The notes: generated by a model from the sequence alone, not told the origin. Positions 34,961-46,818 are shown, counted from the stretch's first letter. The stretch: 64,000 nt of DNA from Atherix ibis (GCA_958298945.1 OY282609.1:61786220-61850219), one strand, 5' to 3'. Program-made: numbers and translations.

Positions 34961-36330
34961 TTCTTCAAAATGGATATATATTTTTCTCATGGCTTTCAAC
35001 ACTGATATCATAGATGCTTAAATCCATTCGTTGCTGTGCTTTCGTATTTTTTCTCTCTAAAAATACCTTATCCATAGATGGTCTGCATACACCACCTGGT
35101 TTGCTGAACTTCATGTTCATACCGTCAACAGGTATATATGAAAATACGTAGATTGAACATCTTGTAGTGCTTTGGAGCACCTTTCTACACGTAACATATA
35201 TATCTTTGATATCTATGTCCACCCACAACAAACAGATTGTTTGGAGTTAAACACATGCTTACACATGGATCAGTATAATTGGCCATCAGCTGCGAACATA
35301 TTATCCTGACTATAACATAATTTTATTGCTCACTAAACGTCAACTTATCAATGGTCGAACCGGACCGACTATCGTTCGTGTCTAGACTATAGAGTCTCTG
35401 AAATAGATACAAACTTTGATGGTGAGATGTGGTGTATGTATCGAGGGCAGTTGTGGGAACATAGTTTGAGGGCTGAGATGTAAATACTTATTTCCGGTTA
35501 ATGCTAGGGTTGTTGAGTAGTTCAACTCGCTCGCAATAGTATTTTATTCACCTTAGAAGACTTATTGAGCCAATACTATACAATCGTGTATCCCAAGAAA
35601 CCCATTCAACTCTATCGTTAAGTCAGTCAATCAGTTTATCGACGAAAGGATCAAATCGTATTGGCCGCCGGACAGATGAAATCCTCATACACATAGATTG
35701 TTTGTTCTTGAACTATACAAATAGATGTTATTTATTTAATATAGGAAAATTTAGATAAACGACGATTTGATGAGTGTTTACAGCGTGTGCCATTCCGAAT
35801 AGTAGTGCTAACACGCGGTACAAATGCAATGGGATTACCAGGTAACACGACATCTGGACATGTTCTCTTCCCTATCCATGCATGATATCTTATCTTCGGA
35901 TTTCAATATGCTTGCTGTTCCGATAGTCGACATTAAAGAATACTTCCAAGTAGATTCCTTAAGAAGAATTAAATGGAAACGTAGAAAATCGATAAAAGAA
36001 AATAATAAAATAAACAAAAACTCAATCAATTTCCGACACAATCAGACAAAATAATATGAGCCCGCTGCGCTGTCGTCAACAGAAACTCTACCGTCAGATT
36101 AGATGGCCATGTTGATCGGGTGTCGTGTGCCAGTCACGCGTCCACGCTTATCCGATTCAATGCTAGGGCCTCCTCCAGCTATACAAGCCTTCACACCAGA
36201 AGTACAATGTATGTACGTGTATGTACATATCTCACCTTTTGCACCTCTTTGCCTATGATTCGATAAACAAAGCATCTGCGGCTAATCATGTTAACACCCA
36301 AGAGTTCAGGGCCATGACACGTTAAAGTAT
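34961..36330. other. Less AT-rich block, unassigned
   Basis: Two modest open frames (minus strand 34965-35231, plus strand 35824-36054) have no recognised domain. The base composition rises around 35020-35700 and 36050-36330. Host exons or conserved regulatory DNA are possible, but I see no matching splice pair or family motif. Left unassigned. Confidence 0.3.
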
Positions 36331-39300
36331 GAGTACGTACGTGCCTCTGACATCTTTGCAAACTAACCTCAACAAAGCCAAATACGAGTAGTAAAAACTT
36401 TTACCGGAAGATATTTTTCCCCTTTCATCCTGAGTATACATTTGTTCTATCGAGGGTCTTTACTGTAGATTACAGGGTATCTAAACGTGTAATTTTCCTT
36501 TCTTTTACAACACCTTTTCTGATTTTATTACAATTTTTTCCGCTCCACTTTTTCTCATCTATAATTTTCTTATGCCAATGCATTACTTCTATAAAATTTC
36601 TATTAACATTGAATAATCAGTTGGAGAGATTAAGTGAAATTCTTAGCAGTGGTTTAGTAAATTACTTAGTGGTATTACGAGTATGTAAGTTATAAAATTA
36701 TAAAACTTATATTAAAGAATTAGTAAAGACATTTAGTTAAATATTCTTATTAAGAAGATAATAAAAGCGCCAGATACTTATGTGTACGTACTTAATGGAA
36801 TAATATTTGGAAGTATGAATGGAAAAATTACCAATCTTAATATTAATTTTAAATTTCTTATTAGAAAATATTTATGGAATATTCATACAAGAAACTAAAA
36901 ATTTCTTATTAGATTAATGATGGGATTAATTCTATTTTTTTTTTTTTTTTTATTAAACTCCTATATTTTTAAGAGAAGAACATTTAACATTTGATACTGG
37001 CAATTATTTTAATATTTTTTTTTTATTTCCTCTCAGATTTGACCTTTTAAATATAATTTTTGAACTTGTCAATATTGCTAATAATAAGAATATATATTTT
37101 TTTCTCTATAAAAGAAAAAGTTCGGAATGGCATAACATTTTTTGAATAATATGGAAACTGCCATGTTGTAAAAGAAAAATATACATTGTACATTTATACA
37201 TAAGTAGATGTTCGGTCGCAATGGATGGGATTAAATTTTGCTTCTGATAATCCATCTGTCCTAATTATGTTCATTAAAAATTTTCGGAGACCTTCCAATG
37301 CAAATTTATATTTAAATTATCTTTGGAGTATATTTCATGATATTATTTTGAATAAATTCTTTGAATGTAGAAGATACTTACGAAATTTTTTTAATTTTAT
37401 ATTTAGTATGGTTATGTACATCCATTAGACCTACCCGTATATTAATTTAATGTTCAAATTGGTTGTATTTAATTTTTGAATAAAATATTTTCTAATGAAA
37501 AATTTTATTTACATAATATGTGTGTTTTTTCCGCCCTTAATCTTTAATAGGAACACACTTTGTCATATTAAATCTTGTTTGATGTGTGGAATATTGAATG
37601 ACATTATTATAAATAAATATTTTTCTGCCTACAAAAATTGTTTTTTTTTTCTTTTTGTTATAATTTTTTTTTATTTTATTTGGGAGAGTATTTTCAATTG
37701 ACCAAAAAAAAAAACTCTTCTCTAGAATTTCGATTAGTTGTGATTCACTGTAGCAAATAAAAAGTTGTTAAGAATTCTTCGAAGTAATGAGCCCTAATTG
37801 CTCATATATTTTTCTTTAAAAAAAGACAATTATATTTCGTTTACGAATATTTATGAATGAATACTTGTTAAGTTATACCATGCAAGTATCATCGACATCG
37901 AATTTTACTGTACATTTGTTCAAAATAACATGAAATTTAATCCAATTGAAATTATATTTAGACCATTCTCGGAATTTCTTCTTAAGTCATTTATAGGAAA
38001 GATGTAGTCTAACAAATCGAAATCATAAATCTTATTTTTTTTTCTCACAGGAAGGATGGCAATAACTTATAATGACATTTAAGAAGAGCTTTTTTTTCTA
38101 AATTTTTTATCATCTCATGCAATAACATTAGATGATTTTGGAAGCATATTGAAAGCACACAAGTTTTTTAAGTATACCATATATGGACACATATATATAT
38201 ACAGATAAACATATTTCTATTATTACTATTATTCTACTGTTTAGGTTAGCAAACTTATTTATTGCTACAAATTGATTTCATGATTTAATTTTTCATAATT
38301 CTCTTAAAATAAAATTCAATTGATAGTTTAGATTTAATAATATTTTCATTTATGTATTAGATAAGATATTATTTAGAAAATTGTATTTTTTTTCTTAAAA
38401 AATAAACTCCCACTAAACTTATTATTGGCATTTATGGTATTTTATATAAAAATTTTCGATATACTCATACCTTTAGTCAAAAATCACTGGAATATATAAG
38501 ATTTTGCAAATTGTAGATTTAAAAATTATTATAACTAGTAATCAAATTTTTAAATGATAAAAAACTAAATATTTTCTTATATGTCAAATAACAACTTTTG
38601 ATAAAAAAAAATAGAAAAGCAAAAAAAAAAAACAAAAATCAAACCGATTGGCTAACCTATGTTAAAAACCGTTTAGGGTAAATAAATAGTCAGTCATTCG
38701 TTGGCAATAAATGTGTATTTTTTTAGGAAAATATTGTATAATTCTTCGAAATAGGTAAACAGTAAGAGAGAATGGGAGTAAAACGATAGGTAGAATTTTG
38801 AATTGAATAGTATTTTGTTAGAATGGTAAATATACATACAAACATTTCGTAAGGAAAACAAACACAAAATCGATTGGTTGAAGTATAACCTAGTTGCCGA
38901 ATGGATATTTGAATGTGCGGATAGGGTAAAAGGACGAAAACCAGAATCAGTGTTTTAGAAATGTAACTTTTAAATTCCTTCTGCAATTCAAATCATGGAA
39001 TGAGCAAACAAAAACATATTGACAAAAATAAATTTATCGACAGATCAACCAGTCAACTAATAGATCTTCGGATACAAGAAGCAAGTTATACTAGCATTGA
39101 AAAAGGTAAATTTGTTGGAAAAGATTTACAGAAATAGGGAAAGAGAAAGAAAATAGATGGACAAGTAGATAGACAAGCAGCCAGATGGGTAGACAAATAA
39201 ACAAACTGGCAACCATCAGGTAAGCAAGGTAAACATTATGGAATTAGTTACGAAAATAGATCAATTTCGCCGATAACCAAAAAACCGACAACTGAACCGA

Positions 39301-40226
39301 AAATCGAAAAGCAAAAATCTCTCTGGTCGATGTCGTACCGAATTATTCCTAATAGTTGAATCTGCTTGCTAATCGAATTTTCAGCAACAACCTGGACAAC
39401 ATTTCCCATTTCCACCTGAACATATTTGCTTTTTTCTTGTCTTTTCGTTTTTTTTTTCTCAATCTGGCTCCTATTACTATGCCTCCCCATTTCTGCAGAA
39501 ATTTTGTCTATTCTATATATTGTATATATCTTAAGACTTATACTTAAGACACTTGTATCGAATGTTGTTGTCAAAGTATAGAGTCACAGAAAAATTCAAA
39601 CTTCAACAACAACAATAAAATTTGATAAGTTCTGTGAAAGAATGAATCATTTTTTTTATTTCATTCAATAAAAATAGAGGGCGAAAAAATTTCTGCCCCA
39701 ATAAAATAGACAAAAATCAACATGAATAAAATTGTTTTTCTGGTTTCGCGATTTTCATTTCTTTATTTATTTTTAAATTTAGTTAGTTCAAATTATTATT
39801 TCCTTATATTTATCTGTTTATACATAAATATTTAATCAAAAGTAAACTAAAGAAATTTTTGGGGCTGATCCCATGCAGATTGGACGATAGAAAGCTAATT
39901 GATAATCGAAATGTCATCAAAGTTTCAGTTGACTATCATTTGTTTTTAGAATTATTTATTTATGGAAAAGCCAGAAGCTTTTTTGATGACAAAAAATATT
40001 GTGCATAGCAATTTGGTTAATTTTAATGAGATTCTCAAGATTAGGGGAAACTCTTCAGGTTATTATGTAGTTATTTTGATATAATCGTTAGTATATCAAG
40101 TAGTTATTTTTGAGATTAATTATACTATAAAATATGACAGTCAATTTTGTTCCTATATTTCGTCATAAATATATTACTGTGGTATATATTTTTCAAAATA
40201 TTTTAGATAAGTGGTGTTTAAATACA
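36331..40226. other. AT-rich non-coding stretch
   Basis: A poly-T run of about 20 lies near 36935. A short AGACAAGTAGATAGACAAGC-type run occurs near 39160-39200. Several small frames are not convincing. No transposon ends. Confidence 0.55.
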
Positions 40227-40228
40227 TA

Positions 40229-41350
40229 CGAGGCCTGTTCAAAAAGTATCGCGAATTTTGAATTTCCGCGGGCTACGTATATTCGATTTTCGATTTTTTG
40301 TGGCGTTATGTTGGTACTCATGTCTCTCACTTAAGCCAAAAAGTTCGGCCATTTTGAATGTTCAGTTAATGACAGCTGCTTTGCTTGCACGTGTTTTGGC
40401 TCATCTTCGATTTTTGCCCATTCCAAAAAATTGGATCAAAGAACATCTTGTGTGAAAAACAAAATTAATTGCGCGGACGCATTCCGAATGTTGACTGTGG
40501 CATATGGTGAAGCTACCTTGGGCCAAAGGTAGTACAAAATGTTCTCAGAGGGCAGAGAGACGAAAATATTTATGAAGCGAAGAAAATAGTATTGGCCAAT
40601 CGTTGAGAAGTTGCTGAGGAATTAAACATATCGATTGGCTCTTGCCATTCGAAATTTACCAATGATTAGAGCGTGAGACGGGTCGCCGCGAAATTCGTAC
40701 CAAAATTGCTCAATTTTGACCAAAAACAGCATCGCATTAACATTGCTAAGGAGCTATTGGACTCTATCCGCGACGACCCAAATTTGCTCCAGAGGGTTAT
40801 AACTGGTGACGAATCATGGGTTTATGGTTATGACATGGAGACCAAAGCTCAATCATCCCAATGGAAGCTGCCGCACGAGCCAAGACCGAAAAAATCGCGC
40901 AAAGTTCGGTCGATTGTGAAGGTTTTGCTAACAGTTTTCTTCGATTGCAGGGTCGTGTATCATGAGTTCTTGCCACAGGGTAGAACGGTCAATAAGGAAT
41001 ATTACCTGCAAGTTATGCGCGAGTTGCGCGAAGCAATCCGACAGAAACGCCCGGATTTGTGGAAGAACAAAAATTGGTTTTTGCATCATGATAACACCCT
41101 TGGTCACGCATCGTTGCTTGTGCGCGAATTTTTGGCCAAAAACAACACACTAATAATGCCACAGCCACCGTATTCCCCAGATCTGGTCGTCTCTAACTTT
41201 TTCTTATTCCCGAAACTGAAGAGCCCCATGAAAGCATGACGCTACGCTACGATTGAGGAGATAAATACGGCATCGAAGGAGGAGCTGAACAAGATCACAA
41301 AAAATGATTTTATGAAGTGCTTCGAGAATTAGAAAATATGCAACATCCTC
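40229..41350 (+). mobile_element. Mariner-like element, family A, 3' TIR missing
   Basis: The left end CGAGGCCTGTTCAAAAAGTA follows TA at 40227-40228. The coding region runs to about 41340, where the sequence departs from the family and no right TIR is found. At the break lies a 36-bp tandem duplication (41315 and 41351, AAGTGCTTCGAG...). Confidence 0.88.
40434..41330 (+). pseudogene. Family A mariner transposase pseudogene
   Basis: The most complete family A coding region. The N-terminal CADAFRMLTVAYGEATLGQR is recognisable, with a stop and a frameshift before the second helix-turn-helix (VAEELNISIGSCHS). From 40673 the frame is open for 188 codons: RRVAAKFVPKLLNFDQKQHR, TGDESWVYGYDMETKAQSSQ with the first Asp, and FLHHDNTLGHASLLV with the second Asp. 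The third motif reads LVVSNFFLF, so its Asp is Asn (AAC at 41195-41197). A stop at 41239 and loss of the C terminus follow. Confidence 0.9.
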
Positions 41351-41386
41351 AAGTGCTTCGAGGATTAGAATTAGACGCAGCATCCT
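41315..41386. repeat. 36-bp tandem duplication at a transposon break
   Basis: AAGTGCTTCGAGAATTAGAA begins at 41315 and recurs with changes at 41351, each followed by a GCAACATCCTC/GCAGCATCCTC tail. It lies exactly where the family A element loses its 3' end. Confidence 0.75.
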
Positions 41387-42188
41387 CACGTAATCTAAGT
41401 TACATGCAGCATTAGGTAATTAGTCCCATATAAATCTAGACACCCTCGAATTAAACCTGATAAATAACAATAGATTCTACTTTAATACGTAAACTGGTAA
41501 TTGATTTAAAATAAATAACAGTCATTGACCGCTTATTTAACTTTGACTTAATACAAACCGAAGTTATTGTCCTTAAGGTAAATAGGATAGTTCGAGATAT
41601 GAAGAGATGGGAAAGTCTTATCAACAACATGATATGCGATTTTTCTCTAAAATTCAACTAAGAAATTAAATAAGACACCATCTTAAATTTTCATAAAACT
41701 AATTTCAAACACTGTATTTTTTTGTATACTACTAAGTAATATGAAAACACATTTTTTTTTAAATAACTGTTAACTTCAAAACTGTATAATTTATTAATTA
41801 TTCGAAAAATATTATAAAACATATTTAATTCAACAATATTATTTAAAATGTTGATTAAAGGTTACTCAAATAATCAAGAAAAAAAGACTATGAATGACAA
41901 ATGATAAATAATAGTCACTTTAATAATTATTCAGTATTTTATGAGATTATCAGTTCCAAACCGAATCCATTATATATGCGTAAATGCAACCGAAGATATT
42001 TTTATAATAATCTACATCCTTTTTTCACAATTATTCCATGTAAATATATTTCCCATTTCCATCAGAATAATAGCCATTTTTTATCAGAAATAAAATCGAT
42101 TTTTTAAAAGTAAAAATTATAACTGGACAACTTTTAAAAACTTATAAAGCATAGCATTTAAAATAAAAGTACAAATGTTCATTCTTAT
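41387..42188. other. AT-rich non-coding stretch
   Basis: No recognisable gene or element. Confidence 0.6.
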
Positions 42189-42420
42189 ATAGGGTCTTTC
42201 AATAGGGGTGACGTGTTGTTCAAATGAACCATGTGGCCATATTTAAAATGTCAAAAGCTTCTGTTACCATCAGTTGTATTCAGCAAGTTTTACAATTTAT
42301 TCATGAAAAGATACACGCCACCAAAACGTACTGAAATTATCAAAATTTTTTTATCAAAAGAATCATGTTTTTATTGCAACTTATCGTGCACTCCTTTTTC
42401 CAGTAGCTATTGATTTTAAT
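42189..42420 (+). mobile_element. 5' fragment of a rosa-like mariner relative
   Basis: AGGGTCTTTCAATAGGGGTG resembles the rosa-like end AGGGTTTTCCAATAAGAGTG, and it is followed at the expected distance by RYTPPKRTEIIKIF, which matches the N-terminal YTQ-x-R-LQII-F stretch of that group. The frame breaks at 42410 and no 3' part is found. The first bases differ enough to suggest a sister family. Confidence 0.55.
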
Positions 42421-42899
42421 GCTTCTTTAATAATTTTTGTAATCAGCTTTAAAAAAAAACCAACAGTTTTCTTTTTAAAATATTAAAAATAACTTTATTG
42501 GTATCTATTAATTATGTGGTGTCTTTGCACCCTTCTTTGTGGGTTTTCCACGTATGGATTCAGGTCAGGTAATTATGCTAGCTAGTCTAAATGGTTAATG
42601 TTTTATTCGTTGAATCAATACTTCACAATTTTTGTGATATTTATATGTATATTATTCTGTTAAAAAATTCCCTAACAATGTATTATCATTTTTCTCATTT
42701 AACATCGAAATACTATTTGTACTTTGTTGCGGTTTGTCTTCAAGACAGAACAAGGAGATTTTTAATACCACAGTTAGGAAATGGATTCCTATTACAATAA
42801 CTAAACCGAATCTACTAAAATGTCATGCTAACTCCTTCGTTTTTTCTTAAATAATGAAAATAATATAAGAAAATATTTGGTCTACCCAGGCAAAACCGC

Positions 42900-43480
42900 T
42901 TTTTGTCGACAACATAACCGCTTTCCGGTCGATATTTACATTCGCATAATATCGCCAAATTGTAGCTGGACTTTTCGGTTAGATCTTGTTAAAAAGGGTC
43001 TTTTTCTAATACGCAGCGATTTCAAGTGTCCGAGAAGCCTAAATTAGGCACCACATTATGGCTTGTGTCAAATCTGCTGTTATTTTTTAAGGTAAAAAAT
43101 CACAGCTGACGTTTTTCTTCACTAGCAAAGCACACATTTAGATTTTGAGGAGTATTTGAAGGCACTTACCGCTAAGCCTCTGTCCATATGTTTTTTGAAG
43201 ATTCGGTCATCTCCAATATACAATTTAAATTTAGATTAGTCGATGAAGGTTATATTATTCAATATCCAATGGGCGCATTTGCCAGTACAGAGCAAACGTT
43301 TTGACTTGTACTAAGACACCTACTTTACGTACCGGTATCTAATGTGCCCAAAGTCCAGCTGCCACAAGTCTTCTACTTAACAAACTAAGGTCTGTTGAAG
43401 TTTCAAATCAATCACGAGAACTTTAGACTTGATTGTGATAATATTGGAAGTTATCATCTTTACATAATTGCCGATTCCCC
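42900..43480 (-). pseudogene. Possible Tc1-like transposase scraps
   Basis: On the minus strand RKRPFLTRSNRKVQLQF (near 43015-42965) resembles the segment before the first catalytic motif of Tc1 transposases. A stretch reading LDIE..N then FIDESKFKLYIGDD (near 43270-43200) resembles WxxVxFSDESKF. The order is inverted relative to a normal gene, implying two copies or a rearrangement. Weak evidence. Confidence 0.25.
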
Positions 43481-43495
43481 AAAATTTTTTAAAAA

Positions 43496-43546
43496 TCTAT
43501 CATTAAATTGATCTTCACGAACATATATTTAAAAATTTGTTTAATT
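43496..43546. repeat. 51-bp direct repeat, left copy
   Basis: TCTATCATTAAATTGATCTT and about 30 further bases recur, with a few mismatches, at 44135-44185. The two copies bracket a block that has a paralogue at about 47680-48262. Confidence 0.85.
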
Positions 43547-43551
43547 AAACT

Positions 43552-43944
43552 GATTTTCATGCACGACAACGCACCATCGCACATGTCAAAAATGGTCCAA
43601 AACTACTTGGCCTGTTGAGACACCCAACTGGGTGGTGCTACCCCTCACCGATTATTCACCAGACCTGGCCCTTTCCAATTACCACTTGTTTTCGTTGATG
43701 GGCCACGCGCTCGCTGAGCAGCACTTCGATTCTTACGAAGACGTCCGAAAATGGCTTGATGAGGGGTTTGCCCCGAAAAAGAAGGATTTTTTTTGGCGTG
43801 GTATCCACAAATTGCCCGAGAGATGGGAAAAATGTGTAGCTAGCGAGGGCAAGTACTTTAAATAAATTGGATTTTGCTTTCTATGAAAAAAAAAACATGA
43901 GTTGCTTTGACTAAGAAACCGCGGATTTAAGCTTATACACATGG
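43552..43944 (+). mobile_element. 3' end of a Mos1-like mariner inside a transplanted block
   Basis: Starts abruptly within the sequence before the second catalytic motif and runs to the 3' TIR (TTTAAGCTTATACACATGG, end 43944). It has no 5' TIR. Downstream homology with the 46784 copy continues beyond the element into flanking DNA to about 44138, so this is not a simple transposition product. Confidence 0.9.
43560..43865 (+). pseudogene. Mos1-like transposase C-terminal piece
   Basis: Begins at HDNAPSHMSKMVQNYL with the second Asp. A small insertion breaks the frame before the YSPDL motif. The third motif reads LALSNYHLF with Asn in place of Asp (AAT at 43677-43679). The C terminus MGHALAEQHFDSYEDVRKWL then FFWRGIHKLPERWEKCVASE matches Mos1-type transposases closely, ending at the TAA at 43863-43865. 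Confidence 0.88.
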
Positions 43945-44134
43945 CAAATTAAAATCACGTCGGTTTAATACATGGTCTTAATTTTGTTATACTTTTTTGT
44001 TTCTGATGAAATATACATTATTGGGCGTACGAGTAGTCATTGCAGTTTCAGTTAGGCTTTTGTTGCTTTCGAGATAATAGCCAAATCAATGAGTCCCACA
44101 GTAAAAGCATAATAGCCTCATAACATGAAACACG

Positions 44135-44185
44135 TCTATCATTAAATTGATCTTAACGAACATATTTTTTAAAATTTTTTTAATT
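44135..44185. repeat. 51-bp direct repeat, right copy
   Basis: Second copy of the repeat at 43496-43546. Homology to the 48.2-kb paralogue stops exactly at its first bases (TCTA). Confidence 0.85.
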
Positions 44186-44250
44186 TTCGCACACTTTTTT
44201 TAAAATATTATTTTTGCAGTAATACTTTTTTAATACTTTTTTTTTTTTTA

Positions 44251-44370
44251 GTATCTGCGACCGTGCCATCCTGGATCCACCGGTTCTCGTCAGATCACCG
44301 AAGTTAAGCAGGACTGGGCGTGGTTAGTACTCGGATGGGTGACCACTTGGAAAACCGCGTGTCGCAGGTA
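44251..44370 (+). rRNA. 5S rRNA-like sequence serving as retroposon head
   Basis: Exactly 120 nt. GATCACCGAAGTTAAGCAG, then GGGCGTGGTTAGTACTCGGA and TGGGTGACCACTTGG, follows animal 5S rRNA closely, including the internal control region (A box AAGCAGGACTGGGC, C box GGATGGGTGACC). The terminal helix is kept: 44252-44261 pairs with 44361-44370 over ten base pairs with one G-U. It lacks the T-run terminator of a real 5S gene and continues directly into LINE leader sequence, so I read it as an internal RNA polymerase III promoter captured by a retroposon rather than a working 5S gene. Confidence 0.85.
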
Positions 44371-44374
44371 GGTA

Positions 44375-44391
44375 GCGGGTTCGATTCCCGC
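44375..44391 (+). promoter_or_regulatory. tRNA-type T-arm / B box
   Basis: GCGGGTTCGATTCCCGC forms a five-base-pair stem with a seven-nucleotide TTCGATT loop, a textbook T arm, and contains a B box (GGTTCGATTCC). It lies five bases after the 5S-like head. No A box or other tRNA arm precedes it. Confidence 0.75.
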
Positions 44392-44526
44392 TGCCGCCAT
44401 CTCGGCATTGGTGCCGGGGTGAGAGGCCGACTACAAGCCTTACATATGTAGTCCGTAGGGTCCCCAACGTCACTGGGGGTTGCTTCGCTGGCCTGATAAG
44501 CCGCAAGCCATAAAAAACATCTTATC

Positions 44527-45042
44527 ATGAAACAGCACAAGAGTAATCATCCGGACAATACCTCAGGCAAAACGACATTTGGCTTTCACCGAACAACTCG
44601 AATGGGTACCTGGAACGTGCGGACTCTCTCCCAAACTTCTCGTCTGGCGCAAGCTACTTCCGAAATGCGACGCTACAATCTCGACATACTGGGAATCTCC
44701 GAAACAAGGTGGAAACATCAAGGAATCCTCGCAACGCAGACGGGTGAACACTTCATCTACAGCGGCAACGACAGTGGACACCACTGTGGAGTCGGATTAA
44801 TCCTATCAGCCAACGCAAAGAGATCTCTCATGGGCTACAAACCGGTCTCCGACCGCCTTCTGACAGCCAGGTTCCACTCGAAGTTCCGAAACATCACCAT
44901 CGTGCAATGCTATGCCCCAACTGAAGTAGAGAATGACGCCAATAAAGAAGCCTTCTACCACCAATTAGAGACGTGTATTCTCTGTGCCGCTATATGCTCC
45001 ATAGGAGCGACTGTGTCTCATGACTATGTGTATAATGTATAA
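44527..45042 (+). CDS. Truncated LINE apurinic/apyrimidinic endonuclease frame
   Basis: 171 codons from an ATG 136 bp after the T-arm. RMGTWNVRTL carries the Asn of endonuclease motif I. YNLDILGISETRW carries the catalytic Glu. GVGLILSANAKRSL and FRNITIVQCYAPTE match the following strands of APE-type LINE endonucleases. The GDFN, histidine and reverse-transcriptase regions are missing: after FYHQLE the frame runs 25 codons through 3' tail sequence. It cannot encode a working endonuclease. The clade is uncertain (RTE- or CR1-like wording). Confidence 0.8.
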   Translation: MKQHKSNHPDNTSGKTTFGFHRTTRMGTWNVRTLSQTSRLAQATSEMRRYNLDILGISETRWKHQGILATQTGEHFIYSGNDSGHHCGVGLILSANAKRSLMGYKPVSDRLLTARFHSKFRNITIVQCYAPTEVENDANKEAFYHQLETCILCAAICSIGATVSHDYVYNV

Positions 45043-45088
45043 TGTAGAAATGAAACCTGTCAAATAAAAAAATAAAATAATTTTTTTA

Positions 45089-46782
45089 GTCACTTCCGCC
45101 AGCAAAATGAATATTGCTTTTCGTAATTATCATTATTAATCTCACTACAAATCCTCACTATTGTGCTCTTTCTCACTTAATTATCGACGAAAATAATCTC
45201 AGCAATATGTTTTGTACGCCAGTGTATTACCAAAGGATAATTGTTTTTTTTTTAAATAATATTAATTGATTGGTTCCCATTCCAATTTAATTTGCCAGTA
45301 TTCTTACACTTACACTTTAGGTTTTGATTTCATTTAATTCATTTAACAATAAAATTCACTTAAATTGAAAATTTATTTGCTTTTGTTATCTAAAGAGCAT
45401 ATCCTAGATGATATTTGATTTTATATTGTGTTTACATGACTAAGTAGAAATGTAATACTGTGGAATAAAAATAAAAAAAAAAAACTCAACAATTTTGTAC
45501 GACTACGTGAGTATACTAGTTATTCAGCCACACAATATTGGGGTCATTTTAAAAGTTTTTCAATTGGTATGAATGAATTTCATTTGCTACCAATTTAAAG
45601 TCGTTTAAACGCTGAGTAGGCCTTTTCAAGATTTATAACTTCATATACAGCTTACACTCAACTAAACCTGTCGAATGGAATATTTCAATGGTGCTTGCAA
45701 TACTCGTATTTTCAGTTTAACAAGAAGTAATCCCAGCACAATATAGAGGATGATTTCAGCTTAGAAACTTTTTCAATTTTCTTTTCGTAACCTCGTCAAC
45801 ATTCTATGTGTATGCGAGTACAGCGGTATTGGGAAGTCTTTTATAAAAATAGTGCCATTTTTGCGTTCAGTTTTTGCCAGTCAATTTAAGGCAAACCATC
45901 CATTTTATATATTTACCACCTATACGACCCAAACCGATTATTTTTCTGAACGAATAATGTTCCAACATACTGGGTGGAATATTTTACCTACGATTTAAAT
46001 TTAACATTGACTTTTGCTTTTGCGTGTCATTGAATGCAAGCGTTTTAAAAATACGTGCAAATATTACTTTGATAGTACGAGGGTTACTTTGGTTGCATAT
46101 ACGTACAAATATACGTAACTTGGTGTTGCCCATTTTTCGAAAGCCGCTATGGTACGTACCCTTTTGAAGCAAATAGAGCATTCCATAATAGCAAAGGACT
46201 TTAAAGCAAATGTACGAGTACGTACTCCTTACAATTGGGTTGAATAGCATATCTTCTAAAATATTTGATGCTTCAATAGCATTAACTGTGTGAGTGAATA
46301 TGCCAAAGTCTTTTGTATTCCACAGATAACCTTTCACCAAAAATTCCCCGATTACATTTTCAACAATTTAGCAACATTGATTTTTTAAGCAACACGTACG
46401 GATGAGAATATCTTCAAGTTAGTGTACAAAAACGCATGCATCAATGTTGAGAAAGTATGTACACATATACATACTTTTTATGATAAAAAATGAAAATATC
46501 AATAAAAATCTTTGTATTAAAAATACTTATGTTCAAAGTTCGTAAGAATAAGCATATATAAAAAAAGAAAATAATTTCAAATTTTGATAGGTTGTTGCTT
46601 TAGCACAACTGACAACAATATTATGATATGTTATTCTCAATAGAATATAAGCTAAATAAAATTTCCAATAAAATATTGAATCCTATTTTCCAGACTCTAC
46701 TATGAATAAATATAATATATATAGTGTTATTTATTGCGAATTTTTTTTGTAATTAGCACAAAAATTAAATTATACCTTATAT
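45089..46782. other. AT-rich non-coding stretch
   Basis: A 118-codon minus-strand frame at 45984-46340 has no recognised motif, repetitive codons or splice context. ACGTACGTA-like words occur near 46070-46220. No element ends. Confidence 0.5.
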
Positions 46783-46818
46783 ACTAGGTGTATAAGCTTA
46801 AATCCGCTGTTTGGTTAT

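Larger units (their letters stand above)
44251..45080 (+). mobile_element. 5S-rRNA-headed, LINE-derived non-autonomous retroposon
   Basis: In order: a full-length 120-nt 5S rRNA-like head (44251-44370), a perfect tRNA T-arm hairpin (44375-44391), a GC-rich leader, an open frame with the first part of a LINE apurinic endonuclease (44527-about 44970), then a short 3' tail ending in an AAATAAAAAAATAAAATAA run. The reverse transcriptase is absent: the endonuclease frame breaks off after FYHQLE and joins the tail. TTTTTTTA on both sides (44243-44250, 45081-45088) could be a target duplication but is low-complexity. It is far less AT-rich than its surroundings. Confidence 0.8.

Noticed and set aside
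34965..35231. Minus-strand frame as the missing upstream beat exon
   Set aside because: I looked for the first Ig half (Cys followed by W-Y-K and a PVxGxxV-like end). The stretch YIPVDGMNMK is suggestive, but there is no Cys/Trp pair and no splice donor after it.
42900..43480. A confident Tc1 element
   Set aside because: Two short similarities occur in the wrong order, with no TIRs; kept only as a low-confidence remnant.
44251..44370. A functional 5S rRNA gene
   Set aside because: The 5S-like sequence is full length but has no T-run terminator, is followed directly by a T-arm and LINE leader, and stands alone rather than in a tandem array.
45984..46340. 118-codon minus-strand open frame as a gene
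   Set aside because: No motif, membrane pattern, start context or splice context could be recognised; an AT-rich chance frame is more likely.
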